A stretch of DNA of 64,000 nucleotides from Pollenia angustigena (lineage: Eukaryota; Arthropoda; Insecta; Diptera; Polleniidae): the NCBI GenBank assembly GCA_930367215.1, contig OV884060.1:208075253-208139252 (forward strand), in the 5' to 3' direction. Each line of letters opens with the position of its first letter. Within the stretch, counting starts at the first letter, position 1. A program made the translations under genes and the position numbers. Under the pieces are notes generated by a model, which made no database searches, had not been told where the DNA came from, and saw only the letters and a program-made list of their open reading frames with translations. This document shows positions 24,901 to 32,040 of this stretch, in pieces.

Positions 24901-27293
24901 GAAGATCCACCCATGCCACTACCACCACTTCCGCTTAAAGAACCATGCGTTGACATTAGAACGCCTGAGTTTGCATTACTATTGCCAGACGAATTACCCA
25001 CTAAATGATGTGAGGAGGAAGAATTATTCGATGAAGAATTTCTTGATTTCTTCGAAGATGACGATGAGGATGTAGATGAAGGATTGGCAGCAGCAGCAGC
25101 TGCTGCTACTTGCATAGCCAATAACTCTTTGTGCAAAACAACAGGATCATAAGCTGAACCAGGCGAAGGAGGCAATTGTACAGATATTGTAGAAGACGAT
25201 GATGACGCTGAAGATTTACCAAGATTTGAGGAATTATTCTAAAAACAAAGTTAAATTTTTATTATTTATTACTTTTTTAAGAAATATGAATTTTTTTAAC
25301 GTACTTTATATGAGTTACTAGCGCTGTTATTGTTATTGCCACTATTTCCAGAGCTACCCATACCCGATGATGGTGTAATTGTGGTGCCTGCTCCCACTAA
25401 ATGCATACCCGCCAAAGCGGCTGCCGGATTAGACGCAACTGCTGCTGCTGCAGCAGCTGCATTCAAACTATTTGCCAATGATTGTTGTTGCTGCTGTTGT
25501 AATTGTTGTTGCTGCTGCTGCTGTTGTTGTTGCTGTTGTCGCTGCTTTTCTTTACGAGACTTGCTGCTCGATTTACTGTTTGAAGAAGAACTACCACCAA
25601 TATTAGAACCTGAATTACTACTTGAACCGGAATTTTGTGCTCCTGATGTAGAAGATCCACCAACACCACCACTATTGCCTGCAGATGCACCGCCAGATCC
25701 CAAACCTAACGCTGCTGGGCCGAATGCAGCAGCCAAGTCAGGATGAGGAAATGGTGATAAGCCGGAAGCCTGTAAACGACTAAAATAGTCTTGTGCAGCT
25801 AATTGGGCCATAGACCACCAGCCTAAAGATTAATATAACAAAAAAAAAAAAAATATTTAAAAAAATAATCATTTTTTTTAATTAAAAAACTCTACAAAAT
25901 TTTCGTATAAAAAATCACATACATACGTGGTGTTATTTCACCATGCATACATAAAGCTACATATCGCTATCTAAAATGCAAAAAAGCATAACTGACAAAA
26001 AAAAATTCAAAATGGCATTTTTAATTGATAATTATGAATGCCATTAAACTTCATGTCTTGACAAAATTTTACTCTTCTGCGATCAAAAATTACGCTTTTA
26101 TTAACAAAAAGCAAAGGAACGTTATAACAAGTAAGTTTATTTGATAAATCCAAAACGACGTAATTACACGTTTTTTTCTAACATAATTTGAAATAGTTTT
26201 CTTTGAAAATTGTTCGAAGTATTCCATGGACGACTTTTTCTAAAATGTTTCTAGTTTTCATTTCACAAAATTGTTTGCTTCTAATGTAAAATTATATTTT
26301 TGGTAGTTACGCATTTTTACATTTTAGCTAACGATATGTAGCTTTTATGATAATATGAACATTTGAAAAAAAATTTTGATTTTTCTTTATCCGCAGACAA
26401 AATTGGTCATTAAAAACATCGTTATAAAAAATGAATTAACATAATAAGTTTGTAAGCCTTCATTATCCTCTTTTAAGAATTAAATTAAAAATTCCCGAAT
26501 ACTTTTTAAAGATGTTCGCAAGTAGGATAACTAAAGTTTTAAAGTTTAATCTGGGAGCGTTTTCTTCAAACATCATTTTTGATAAGCAAATGAGTCTGCT
26601 GTTTTACCCCAAAAGTTTACAGAATAAATTTTTGTTTATAGAAACAAGAAGGATTTAATCCCGGATCCCAAAGATTATGAACATAATTTATAAATTTACT
26701 ATGATTGAGACAGTTAAGCTTAAGAGGCCCTCAAGCATGTTTGCGTTATATACAAACTATATGTCGATGCAATAATAATTTATCAAAATCTATAGAACGC
26801 ATACTGTACTCATTAACTCACTTGCTGGATGTAGACCGGCCAAACTGGCGGCTTGAGATGCTGCCACTGCCATGGTATTTTGATGATGGTGGCCAGCTGC
26901 AGCCGCTGCTGCTGCTGCCGCCATGGAATAACGATCATTGGCAGCATTAGCAGTTGGATTAGGTAATAGACCCAAACCAGCAGCGGCGGCAGCATTAAAT
27001 TGTGCGTTAAACAAAGGATTTGCAGCTGCAGCCGCAGCAGCGGTAGGATCGCGACCCCAATAAGCTAAAATAATTAAAAAGTTAACAATAAACCATCAAT
27101 TTCAATTTACATACTTAAAGAATTAGCACTTACCAAATAGTGAGGCAGCATCTAAAAGGGCAGCAGGATCATGTGCACCACCACCACCTGCCCCGCCAGC
27201 ACCAGAATTCCCAGTTGATTTACCGCCACCACCACCGCCTTTTCCATCCGTTTGTTGTCCACCCTCACCCGCATTTTTATCCATGTTCTTCAT
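796..27293 (-). CDS. tou: toutatis (BAZ2A/BAZ2B-type chromatin remodelling subunit), 16 exons, 3' end outside window
   Basis: Joined exons on the minus strand: 27293-27134, 27064-26822, 25822-25305, 25238-24631, 24568-23449, 23383-23111, 22997-22641, 22570-22505, 22295-22251, 22065-21854, 21724-21576, 21465-17687, 4361-3490 (or 3611-3490), 3045-2656, 2587-1564, 917-796. All junctions are GT-AG and keep frame, giving 9,938 nt in the long form. Domain order is TAM/MBD-like (about residues 915-985), basic coiled coil (about 1010-1200), DDT (about 1215-1300), WHIM motifs (about 1380 and 1660), PHD1 (2761-2805), PHD2 (2815-2862) and a bromodomain start (3273-3312). This order is diagnostic of BAZ2/TIP5; the single fly member is Toutatis, a nuclear partner of the ISWI ATPase known from proneural gene control. 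Family function is established knowledge; the exon model is read from the sequence. The bromodomain stops at a donor at 795, so the last exon lies left of the window. The start could instead be the second ATG at 27284, which has a better Kozak context. Confidence 0.93.
1008..1143. repeat. short MITE with GCCTTATTGTGG ends
   Basis: A 136-bp element in the tou intron between exons 15 and 16. Both ends read GCCTTATTGTGGTTGTCGTT inward, followed by a second matched block around ACGACTGTGTCGTTTT, so the arms cover about 45 bp each. No clear target duplication. It has no coding capacity. Confidence 0.75.
1564..2587 (-). CDS. tou: tou exon 15, Pro/Gln/Thr-rich linker
   Basis: [20 protein letters not shown], then Gln, Pro and Ser/Thr-rich low-complexity sequence, ending with a charged helix LTELAV-type segment ([18 protein letters not shown] region) that leads into the bromodomain. 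The donor is gtaaat after the codon for Glu; the next exon starts Leu-His-Glu, matching the usual EMELHED join of this family. Confidence 0.9.
2656..3045 (-). CDS. tou: tou exon 14, PHD finger 2
   Basis: Completes PHD1 (YCYEC), then a second PHD-type finger from [20 protein letters not shown] to WYCHGC, followed by a basic Ser/Lys/Arg tail. Both fingers keep their Cys/His ligands. Donor gtaagc in phase 2. Confidence 0.94.
3046..3489. other. tou intron 13, AT-rich
   Basis: Intron between the two PHD-coding exons with A and T homopolymer runs; no element or ORF of note. Confidence 0.6.
3490..4361 (-). CDS. tou: tou exon 13, long form: Lys-rich insert plus PHD finger 1
   Basis: Long acceptor at 4362-4363 gives a Lys/Ser/Thr/Pro-rich insert of 250 codons before the C4HC3 PHD finger [21 protein letters not shown] second acceptor (ccttacag, AG at 3612-3613) lies exactly at the start of NCQFC in the same phase, so the exon has a 122-nt short form (3611-3490) that removes the insert without a frame change. 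PHD1 ends in PDGDW at a gtaagt donor. The insert is open throughout and resembles nuclear Lys-rich linkers; whether it is used needs transcripts. Confidence 0.86.
5265..5474. mobile_element. 210-bp MITE of the CAAGGCGAA family
   Basis: Ends CAAGGCGAGTTAACTACATA and, inverted, CAAGGCGAATTCAACTACAG, both followed by a shared CAGGTGGTGTCG block. It is flanked by ATAAAGGT on the left and ATAAAGCT on the right, an 8-bp target duplication with one change. Eight-bp duplications suit hAT or P superfamilies; I cannot say which. No coding sequence. Confidence 0.85.
6131..6419. mobile_element. 5'-truncated copy of the outer CAAGGCGAA-family element
   Basis: Sequence from 6131 (TTTTGAAAACGTTTTACAAC) to the end TAAATTCGCCTTG matches the non-coding ends of the element at 6444-8299: the left block repeats at about 6470-6650 and the right block at about 8203-8299. 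The left terminus is missing. With the next element it forms a head-to-tail pair separated by 24 bp. Confidence 0.75.
6649..8202. mobile_element. CAAGGCGAA-family element carrying a captured gene fragment
   Basis: Ends CAAGGCGAATTGTCTTTCAG and, inverted, CAGGGCGAATTTACTTCAGG; both continue with GGTGGCG. Flanked by a perfect 8-bp duplication CTCAGAAC (6641-6648 and 8203-8210). Inside is a decayed CWF19L2 fragment and no transposase, so it is non-autonomous and resembles Pack-type elements that carry host gene pieces. The capture is inferred from TIR-to-TIR structure. Confidence 0.86.
6798..7966 (+). pseudogene. CWF19L2-like (CWF19-like protein 2) fragment, decayed, inside a transposon
   Basis: Readable pieces in order: [90 protein letters not shown] and [20 protein letters not shown]. 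These match the middle part of CWF19L2, a spliceosome-associated debranching cofactor, in the right order. The C-terminal CwfJ domains are absent. The frame changes near 6975, 7112 and 7405, and an in-frame TAA stands at 7850-7852, so it cannot make one protein. No introns are seen across about 1.1 kb. It ends at TAG 7964-7966. It lies wholly inside the element at 6649-8202. Confidence 0.82.
8577..9190 (-). mobile_element. LINE 3' end fragment (RNase H-type non-LTR retrotransposon)
   Basis: Minus-strand translation between about 9119 and 8838 reads [16 protein letters not shown], then [20 protein letters not shown], the C-terminal Cys/His motif of I/LOA/R1-like LINE ORF2 proteins. Downstream in sense direction it ends in a CCTA-type simple tail at 8577-8600. 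It is 5' truncated and frameshifted near 9115. Confidence 0.75.
9190..9734. other. non-coding spacer between two LINE fragments
   Basis: AT-rich, with a local excess of TTTGCA words (9590-9735). Contains the left target duplication ACACTTTGCA (9725-9734) of the next LINE. Nothing else recognised. Confidence 0.4.
9735..10591 (+). mobile_element. 5'-truncated LINE with RNase H domain, flanked by a target duplication
   Basis: Reads [26 protein letters not shown] and then, after a frameshift near 9917, [20 protein letters not shown]: an RNase H domain as found in LOA/I-type LINEs. It continues to a C-terminal Cys/His motif ([20 protein letters not shown]) and ends at TAG near 10481. The tail is AACCTAACCTAA. 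ACACTTTGCA flanks both sides (9725-9734 and 10592-10601), so this is a genuine insertion. Confidence 0.88.
10842..11096 (-). CDS. unrecognised 84-codon open frame
   Basis: Minus-strand frame [18 protein letters not shown] and onwards to [18 protein letters not shown] has a balanced, protein-like residue mix unlike the AT-rich noise around it, but I do not recognise it and no start context or splice partner is evident. It may be a remnant of a transposon gene. Low confidence that it is functional. Confidence 0.2.
   Translation of the reverse strand: MQKLIHNWAYNVLAQLCHGFLEIWIIEQMREQLVDLLMDFCHGKHNEHSKFTFLHYLLKPRVQYKLNDRCLLIGSSVVALSVKR
11136..12044 (+). mobile_element. dispersed repeat with Helitron-like 3' end
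   Basis: Begins near TAACGTTACTCACTGATTCA, a head also found inverted at about 16830-17072 and, as a fragment, at 28420-28560. The body has several GGTACTTTTT words and two related blocks around ACATGCAATGTCCTGAGTG (11828 and 11946). It ends GCTAACGAAGTAGCGGGTTA, where GCTA/TAGC can pair, then CTAA followed by T. A short hairpin followed by CTRR is the usual Helitron 3' end; the class call is inference. Confidence 0.45.
12327..12405 (+). mobile_element. short LINE 3' end remnant
   Basis: TATCACAAAGGTACCCCTAT, then AAGGATCCAAGTGAGCCG matches the 3' end of the LINE at 9735-10591 (10522-10561) with a few changes. Only the last 70-80 bp are left. Confidence 0.6.
12590..13110 (-). mobile_element. 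RTE-like LINE fragment, end of reverse transcriptase
   Basis: Minus-strand translation gives [43 protein letters not shown] and [13 protein letters not shown], the typical end of RTE-type ORF2 proteins ([13 protein letters not shown] and WNPQG motifs). Stops and frame changes are present, so it is dead. It lies in the same orientation as tou. Confidence 0.78.
14006..14542. mobile_element. 537-bp hAT-like MITE, CAGTGTTCG ends
   Basis: Ends CAGTGTTCGAAAATAAACA on both sides when inverted, and both arms go on to a CGTTCGG/AATGTTCG-rich zone. The CAGTG start suits hAT. Flanks ATATAAAG and ACTGTTTG do not match, so a target duplication is not visible. Non-coding. Confidence 0.72.
14546..14601. 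repeat. short perfect inverted repeat
   Basis: GTTTGGTAATAGAT pairs with ATCTATTACCAAAC across a 28-nt loop, directly next to the preceding MITE. Could be a small foldback or the remains of an end. Confidence 0.6.
15080..15350. repeat. inverted-repeat element with ATATGGAGGG ends
   Basis: ATATGGAGGGTTCAAAAGCT at the left matches, inverted, AGAGCTGAAGCGAACCAAGT at the right over about 45 bp. A short open frame inside (15134-15451) is not recognised and is probably chance. Confidence 0.55.
15609..16320. repeat. tRNA-derived SINE-like repeat with a nested TIR element
   Basis: Carries a tRNA-like head: a D-arm-like GAGTGGTTGCGATC and a B box GGTTCGAGCCCC at 15856-15867. The same unit is found twice, inverted, at 52567-53544. 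In this copy the AT-rich tail unit occurs in both orientations around the head (15609-15700 and 16160-16315), giving a foldback, and the tail is interrupted by the element at 15904-16159. Confidence 0.7.
15904..16159. mobile_element. 256-bp TIR element nested in the SINE-like repeat
   Basis: Ends GAGGGGCTTAGAGCACAAGG and, inverted, GAGGGGCTTAAAGCACAAGG, with arms of about 30 bp. Flanked by AATT on both sides (15900-15903 and 16160-16163). The uninterrupted target ACAATTTTAATT is present at 52713-52730 in the sister copy, which proves insertion. Confidence 0.85.
16435..16507 (+). mobile_element. LINE 3' tail remnant with TAACCTAACC repeats
   Basis: AAGTGTGCCCTTTGGCTCAT, then TTAACCTAACTTAACCTAACC-type repeats, like the tail of the RNase H LINE at 10580-10591. 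Only the end is left. Confidence 0.45.
16830..17072 (-). mobile_element. inverted copy of the head of the Helitron-like repeat
   Basis: The minus strand matches 11136-11400, including GAGATACAAACAAAATTTAA and the CTGACTGATTCATCAACTCA head. Confidence 0.6.
17687..21465 (-). CDS. tou: tou exon 12, rest of DDT, WHIM motifs, acidic linker
   Basis: The largest exon (3,779 nt). It completes the DDT domain ([16 protein letters not shown]), carries a WHIM1-like stretch ([20 protein letters not shown]), a long acidic linker, a WHIM2-like motif ([20 protein letters not shown]) and later helices that align with the BAZ2 region before the PHD finger ([20 protein letters not shown]). A polyQ tract lies near its end. 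In ISWI complexes these motifs contact the ATPase and linker DNA. Its donor gtaagt at 17686 opens the 13.3 kb intron. Confidence 0.95.
21576..21724 (-). CDS. tou: tou exon 11, DDT domain
   Basis: [20 protein letters not shown], then [20 protein letters not shown]: a clear DDT domain, the three-helix module found in ISWI-partner subunits. It continues into exon 12. A gtaagt donor leaves one base of the next codon. Confidence 0.94.
21854..22065 (-). CDS. tou: tou exon 10, coiled coil
   Basis: [20 protein letters not shown] and the following Arg/Glu-rich helix up to DAEILAQIR. It ends with a gtgagg donor in phase 2. It corresponds to the charged helix just before the DDT domain in BAZ2 proteins. 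Confidence 0.92.
22251..22295 (-). CDS. tou: tou exon 9, micro-exon (45 nt)
   Basis: Encodes [15 protein letters not shown] between a tttag acceptor and a gtataa donor, both phase 0. Both flanking introns are short. The helical charge pattern runs straight on from exon 8. Confidence 0.85.
22505..22570 (-). CDS. tou: tou exon 8, coiled coil (66 nt)
   Basis: A small phase-0 exon encoding [20 protein letters not shown] plus QQ, a continuation of the charged helix. It has an acceptor after tttattttag and a gtttgt donor. Being phase 0 at both ends, it could be skipped without a frameshift. Confidence 0.88.
22641..22997 (-). CDS. tou: tou exon 7, end of TAM domain and start of coiled coil
   Basis: Continues the TAM domain with [20 protein letters not shown], then a long Glu/Lys/Gln-rich helix begins ([18 protein letters not shown]). 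It ends QQAIE at a gtaatt donor. Confidence 0.92.
23111..23383 (-). CDS. tou: tou exon 6, first part of TAM/MBD-like domain
   Basis: Acidic lead-in (SESESEE), then [17 protein letters not shown] and [11 protein letters not shown], the hallmark of the TAM (MBD-like) domain of BAZ2 proteins, which in TIP5 binds nucleic acid. The domain continues in exon 7. Phase 0 on both sides. Confidence 0.92.
23449..24568 (-). CDS. tou: tou exon 5
   Basis: Begins [16 protein letters not shown] and contains an AT-hook-like [10 protein letters not shown] piece near its end, together with two NLSLKP/NLSMKP repeats and Gly/Ser/Asn runs. It closes with a gtgagt donor. A 37-nt GT...AG stretch inside the exon was considered as an intron and rejected because removing it breaks the frame. 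Confidence 0.88.
24631..25238 (-). CDS. tou: tou exon 4, Ser/Ala-rich
   Basis: Phase-0 start after a tttttag acceptor, NNSSNLGK, then Ser, Asn and Ala tracts. It ends GGLG with a gtaagt donor in phase 2. No recognisable domain; it is part of the disordered N-terminal third. Confidence 0.86.
25305..25822 (-). CDS. tou: tou exon 3, Gly/Ser/Gln-rich
   Basis: Reads [18 protein letters not shown] and then a Gly/Ser-rich region, a basic patch (SRKEKQRQ) and a long polyglutamine run encoded by mixed CAA/CAG (about 25475-25545). The frame joins exon 2 through a split Ser codon. The donor is gtacgt. The mixed codons make the Q tract less prone to slippage than a pure CAG array. Confidence 0.88.
25823..26821. 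other. tou intron 2, 999 nt
   Basis: Contains one MITE (25951-26348); the rest is AT-rich with no recognised content. Confidence 0.7.
25951..26348. mobile_element. 398-bp MITE in tou intron 2
   Basis: ATAAAGCTACATATCGCTAT at the left matches, inverted, ATAAAAGCTACATATCGTTA at the right; arms extend about 45 bp through AAAATG and GCATAACT/GCGTAACT. No coding sequence; target duplication unclear. Confidence 0.72.
26822..27064 (-). CDS. tou: tou exon 2
   Basis: Starts after a ttttag acceptor and completes an Ala codon, then reads AYWGRDPT followed by Ala-rich stretches and an NH-rich part. It ends at a gtgagt donor. The reading frame is carried exactly from exon 1. No fold is expected; the residue mix is typical of the long disordered N-terminus of fly Tou. 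Confidence 0.85.
27134..27293 (-). CDS. tou: tou exon 1 (start codon)
   Basis: First coding exon. It begins [12 protein letters not shown] and is Gly-rich and low complexity. Met1 (27293) and Met4 (27284) are both possible starts; the second has AAC before ATGG and looks stronger. An in-frame stop lies about 50 nt upstream of Met1 with no other Met between, which limits the start unless an unseen 5' exon joins here. It ends in a good gtaagt donor with one base of the next codon. Confidence 0.85.
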
Positions 27294-28162
27294 GAATGTA
27301 TGGGGGTCAAAGGGTCTATTGTTACGTTTAATTTTGAAGTTTTTTATTTAACCAGAAATTTTCAAAGAGTTCGTTGTCTATCACCGTAGAACAAATAATG
27401 CTGTTGTTGTTGTGGTTTTTGTTGTTTGTTATTTGTTTTAAAATAATTGTTAATAAATTTTCTCATTTCAATTTTATTTCATTTCAAACTTGTTCACATT
27501 TTTACGTTGTATGATGGTTTTGCTAAAAAAAAAAAGAGAAAAAGAGATAGATAGATTAAAACAACATCAAACATGTTGTGCATGAGTATTAAAAGAAACA
27601 TGTTGTTAAAAAACTCACTCAAACAAATATCAATTTGTTTCATTACAACTCGAACCAAACGAAACAGAACAACAAAGAAAACAGAGAAAAAACAATAAGA
27701 GAAATAAAAGAGAAAATGTTGAATTTTGTCTCTTTTAGTACAAGTGTATTCGAATAAATTTTTGTTTTGTTTTTATTTGCTTTATTTTGCACGCCAAGTT
27801 AACAGAGTAAAAGATATAAAAAATTTGTCTAAAGTAGAGTATAAAGAAGAAGTAAAAACTAAAAGAAAAATGGATGACAAAATTATATAGAATTGTCAAA
27901 ACAACAAAAAATAATAAATACATACAATATAAGTGTCTACAACTGTTAAAAAAAAGAAAAAAAAAACAACAACAGTCGGATAGGTAGATGGGAAATAAAG
28001 CGTAAAGCCAAAAACAGATTGGCCACATTCGCACAACCAACAAACAAAAATGGAAAAATTGGTCAATTAATTTGCCTAAAGGTTGTTTTTTTTTTTTTTT
28101 ATTTATGAGAGGGTATTATTTTTTTTTTAATTTATTACGAACGTTGAAATATGTGTAGGTAG
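27294..28162. promoter_or_regulatory. presumed tou 5' untranslated/upstream region
   Basis: Sequence just upstream of the tou start on the minus strand. It has purine-rich AGAGAAAAAGAGATAGATAG and several GAGAAA words that could bind GAGA-type factors, and many AACAAC runs. No TATA or splice acceptor can be assigned with confidence, and the true transcription start may lie far to the right, as long 5' introns are common for such genes. Confidence 0.3.
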
Positions 28163-28419
28163 GTAGGGTGAAAGCAGTGATGTAAACTTTTATTTTTTCA
28201 TTACCGTACGGCCCTCTGAAAATTACCGTTTTTGAGAAGAAATTACCGTACGCAAAGGTTTTTTAATTAAACATTCACAGCAGTATTCAAAAACTATTTA
28301 TTTAAACTTTTAAATGTGTTTTATGAAAAATTTGAATGAAAATATTTGGTTAAAACATATTTTAAACCAAAATTATTGTATTTTTTTTATCAATACGAAA
28401 GTAAAATCATCATATAACT

Positions 28420-28560
28420 AAAATTTTAACGTTACTGACAGACTGATTCATCATCGCACAACCTATAAACGACTGAAGCATAAAAAGTTTAAATTTGGAC
28501 CGAAATTGGTATCGTTCAACTAAGACGGAATTTTTAAAATTCGAATATCGCAAGAGAATA
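28420..28560 (+). mobile_element. fragment of the Helitron-like repeat
   Basis: TAACGTTACTGACAGACTGA, TCATCATCGCACAACC and AAATTTGGACCGAAATTGGT match 11140-11220 in the same order. Confidence 0.6.
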
Positions 28561-28753
28561 TTAACTCAAAAAGTTATTTGTTACGTTTTGGAAAAAATTT
28601 ACACGCAATATCCATATCTATCCGCTGTAAAATATAGTGCTATTTTGTCATCTTCTTATGATGAAACGATTGGTTTTAAAGTTCTTTTTCATATGCCTTA
28701 ACACAAAATTAAAACATAATAGTTTTGCTTCAACTGAAAAGTGTTAATATTTA

Positions 28754-28941
28754 AGCTTCGTACAGACGGTGGTCAGATCTAACAATGTTGTCATTAAAAT
28801 TGCCTAAAAAGTATTGCAATTGTGTTAACATTGTAAGCTCATTTTCATTTGGCAGATGTGTAAAATTAATGCATCTGACAATGGTACCATTTTCAGAAAA
28901 AGGACAACATTGTAAGATCTGACCACCGTCTGTACGAAGCT
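28754..28941. mobile_element. 188-bp MITE with 40-bp near-perfect ends and TTA duplication
   Basis: AGCTTCGTACAGACGGTGGT occurs inverted at both ends, and the arms continue through CAGATCT and ACAATGTTGTC. TTA stands on both sides (28751-28753 and 28942-28944). TWA-type 3-bp duplications are typical of PIF/Harbinger elements. It sits inside the CAGTGATGT element. The arms are almost unchanged, so it is young. Confidence 0.82.
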
Positions 28942-30069
28942 TTACTATAGTTAAATGCATCACATTACGGCTACTTTAAATGCTTAAAAAATTGTAGATT
29001 TTGAAACAAACAAAAAGTTTAAAATACAATTAATAATATAACTACAATAAGTTATTTAATTTTTCATATTTTACACTTATCACTGTAACCTAAGCATTTG
29101 CAGAAACAAAACATTCTTAATTGTTTGTATAACATTTATCTATTTCTAAAACTGGTTGAAAATCACCTCTCAAAAGTTAAAATCATAAAGCCTTCATATG
29201 GAAGTATGTATATAAATATCAAAAAACCCAAATCTTAATATTACCGTATTTTAAATGAAATTACCTTGCTACCTTTTGGGGCTCAGAATTACCGTAAAAA
29301 AGGGTAATTACCGTACGGTTAACATCACTGGGTGAAAGCACCTAAGTTCGGCAAATAGTCGGCACTTTTGAATAAAATCTTAAATAAATAAGAATCACGG
29401 AAATTTTATAGGTAGGGTGAAAGCCCCTAAGTTCGGCATGCACCAATAGTCAGTCGGCACTTTTGAATTAAATCTTAAATAAATAAGAATAACGGAAATT
29501 TTATATATATTTCGAATTCAGCTTTAACTCAAAATACACTCATTTCTCAATATGTAATATTTGCATTTGGCTAGGATGAGAACTTTAGTATATACTGGTC
29601 CTTATTTAGTGTCAAGCTTTCTACACGCTCCATAGTGGCTGTTTTTTAAATAATTTGTTAGTGCCAAGGCAAACTAGAACAAGTGGTAATCGTACTAATA
29701 TAAATAATATTTTTACCAAAACAGTTTTTATAGGTGAAAATATGTTCAAATATTGCCTTTAATCTATAAATCTGCACAAAAAAATATTATTTTAACTTAT
29801 TTTTATGGATGCCGGCATTAGGAATATTTTTTTTTGCAAATTTCAGTAGTCGGCATAGTGCTGCCGACTACTGGAAAATCATAGTTTTGTCATATTAAGC
29901 TCAAATTCTCAAAAATGTTTCTTTACTCACCTCCCTTGACAAAAGTACAAAAATAAATGAGTTTTAAATGAATTTACCTAATAGTCGGCACAGTTTATAT
30001 TGAGTGCCAAAATATATGCCGAACTTAGGATATAAATGATCCTATAGTCGGCAGCTGCTTTTATTATAT

Positions 30070-30830
30070 AAAAATCGTTTATAAATGGCTAAGAAATAAG
30101 AAAAAGGTGCAAAAACATCAAAATTGCGATACAAATTTTATTTTTTAAGACTTTACTATAACCTATTGATAAGTTTAATGAACCAAAATTTTGTACATTT
30201 TTAGCAAAAATTTTACTTTGGCGCCTTTGCATTTTCTCTTTATTAGAAACCCATAATTGCCATTGCACCAAATTGGTTTTAAGATAGAGTTGTAAAGAAG
30301 GAGTTTACATTCTAGACTAAGGCAGGAATTCCGCTCAAGGAGCCAAGTAATTTGAATTGATTTTACTTTAATTTCAGTTAATTTTGCCTCTATCAGGCCT
30401 GCCACACATTCCGATCAAAATACTACGGATACTTAATTTTCTTTTTTGGAGAAACAAGAATTACTTCCACTTCCTATCGGAATTGGTATCTGTAACAGGT
30501 CTGTATATAGCATTTCCATGTTAAACATCGATCAAGATGTATACCGAGATATTTTACATGGTTATGTTGAGGTATTTTTGGTTTAATGATTGATTCCCAA
30601 CGCAAAGCGGATTTTCTATATACAAAATGTATATATTTCTTCATTGATCTTGATTTTCCGTTGTTTTAACAATATTCCAATTGAAATGCATATATGGTTC
30701 ATTAAGTATCGGGATGCTTTATAGGTAGCAGTTTGCGTAAAAAAGCCGATCAGTTGATGTTTGGATTGTCTGAAGTAAATATTAAATAAAATAGAGGTCA
30801 TAAACTTCTTCCTTGCGACTCCAGTGTTTA
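30070..30830 (-). mobile_element. Jockey-like LINE reverse transcriptase remnant
   Basis: Minus-strand pieces VKYLGIHLDRCLTWKC (about 30565-30518) and SLECKLLLYNSILKPIW (about 30325-30275) are the KYLGIHLD...LTW and LYK..LKPIW motifs of Jockey-clade reverse transcriptases. There are several stops and frame changes. Confidence 0.72.
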
Positions 30831-32040
30831 TCGATTAAGAAGACCTTAAAAAATTTCCTACTTCAATAAAAAATTTTAGACCAATCAAATAGTTTTTCTA
30901 AAACTTCTGAGTACTTATGGGTAAAAGCTTATCTTATCAAAATATTAATTTTAACATTATTTTCTCAAATAGCTTAAAATGTTAGATGATATACTAATAG
31001 ACCTATATGACTCAACTTTAGTATGATCTTTTCCTAGCTTCGGTACAATGGTAACCAATGAAAGCTGCCATTCTAGAAAGAAGCATTCAAGACGCTAAAT
31101 AAAAAATGAAGTGGAATCTTTCACGATTGTACACTGAAAGGACCGTTAATTGTGTCCGTAGAAGGGAAATGTTCTCTCAAAAGAACTTATTGCCTTCCTT
31201 TAGAACACTGCCAGAACCAGGGAACGGGGTCCGTTTTAAGGCAGATTACACTAACAGAATACCAAATTATATATAAACGAGCTGTTAAGCCTGTCCGTCA
31301 GGTTCTGAAGCCTAAACGTCAGAACCAAATGCTTGGCAATTCTTAGCTTTATTGGTCTTTAGGGGGCTTCAAATTAGCTGATATGTAAAATAGCACAATT
31401 TTGGCACACAGCTGTGCTCCATTGTAAGGACTATATGCTTGGCAATTTTCAGCTTCCTATGCCATTAGAGGGCTTTAATAAAAACTAAAATAAACGAATA
31501 AGGAAATTATATATATAATATATTTACATATACATATAAGAAAGAAAGTAACAGCAATTACTTGGTGAAAATTGTTTAATAATAATTGCTATTAAATACA
31601 ATAGGTATATATATTTTTAACGATTTTCATTTTCTTCATAAAAAAATTCAATGCCGACAACTGGGTCATAAAGTGCCGAATTTAGGGCGCACATCGTGTA
31701 TTTTAGAACAAATGTAAATTACTAAAATTTAATACAAATATGCTTAGACTCAGTAAATTGAGTCTAAAACTATACTAACTACTGAACAATAATAATTCAT
31801 TGCCATCCCAATATCATGTTCACACTCATGAGAGTACCAGTTTAAATATCAGAAAAAAGTTAAAGTGCCGACTATTGGTGCATTTACCCTACATTTTAGA
31901 TCTCAGTAACCAAGTCAAGTTAAATTGTAACAATAAGTTTACTTATGATTCATTCAAATGTAGTAGGTAGGTACCTATTTGATAACTAAAAATGGGGGTT
32001 TTTGACGTTCTAGACTGAAAATATTTAGATAAAAACTTAA

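Larger units (their letters stand above)
28175..29330. mobile_element. 1.16-kb hAT-type non-autonomous element, CAGTGATGT ends
   Basis: Ends CAGTGATGTAAACT and, inverted, CAGTGATGTTAACCGTACGG; both sides have repeated TTACCGTACGG or TTACCGT words. Flanked by a perfect 8-bp duplication GGTGAAAG (28167-28174 and 29331-29338). CAGTG ends and 8-bp duplications are hAT features. Inside are a piece of the Helitron-like repeat and the MITE at 28754-28941. Confidence 0.9.
28163..31892. mobile_element. TIR element with AGTCGGCA subterminal repeats, containing insertions
   Basis: Left end GTAGGGTGAAAGCACCTAAG (interrupted at 28175) and, inverted, right end GTAGGGTAAATGCACCAATA. The left terminal unit of about 85 bp is duplicated (to 29409, then from 29410). 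AGTCGGCA or its inverse occurs at least six times, with a 30-bp near-palindrome at 29844-29873. It contains the hAT-type MITE at 28175-29330 and Jockey remains at 30070-30830. No transposase was recognised and the target duplication is unclear. Confidence 0.6.
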
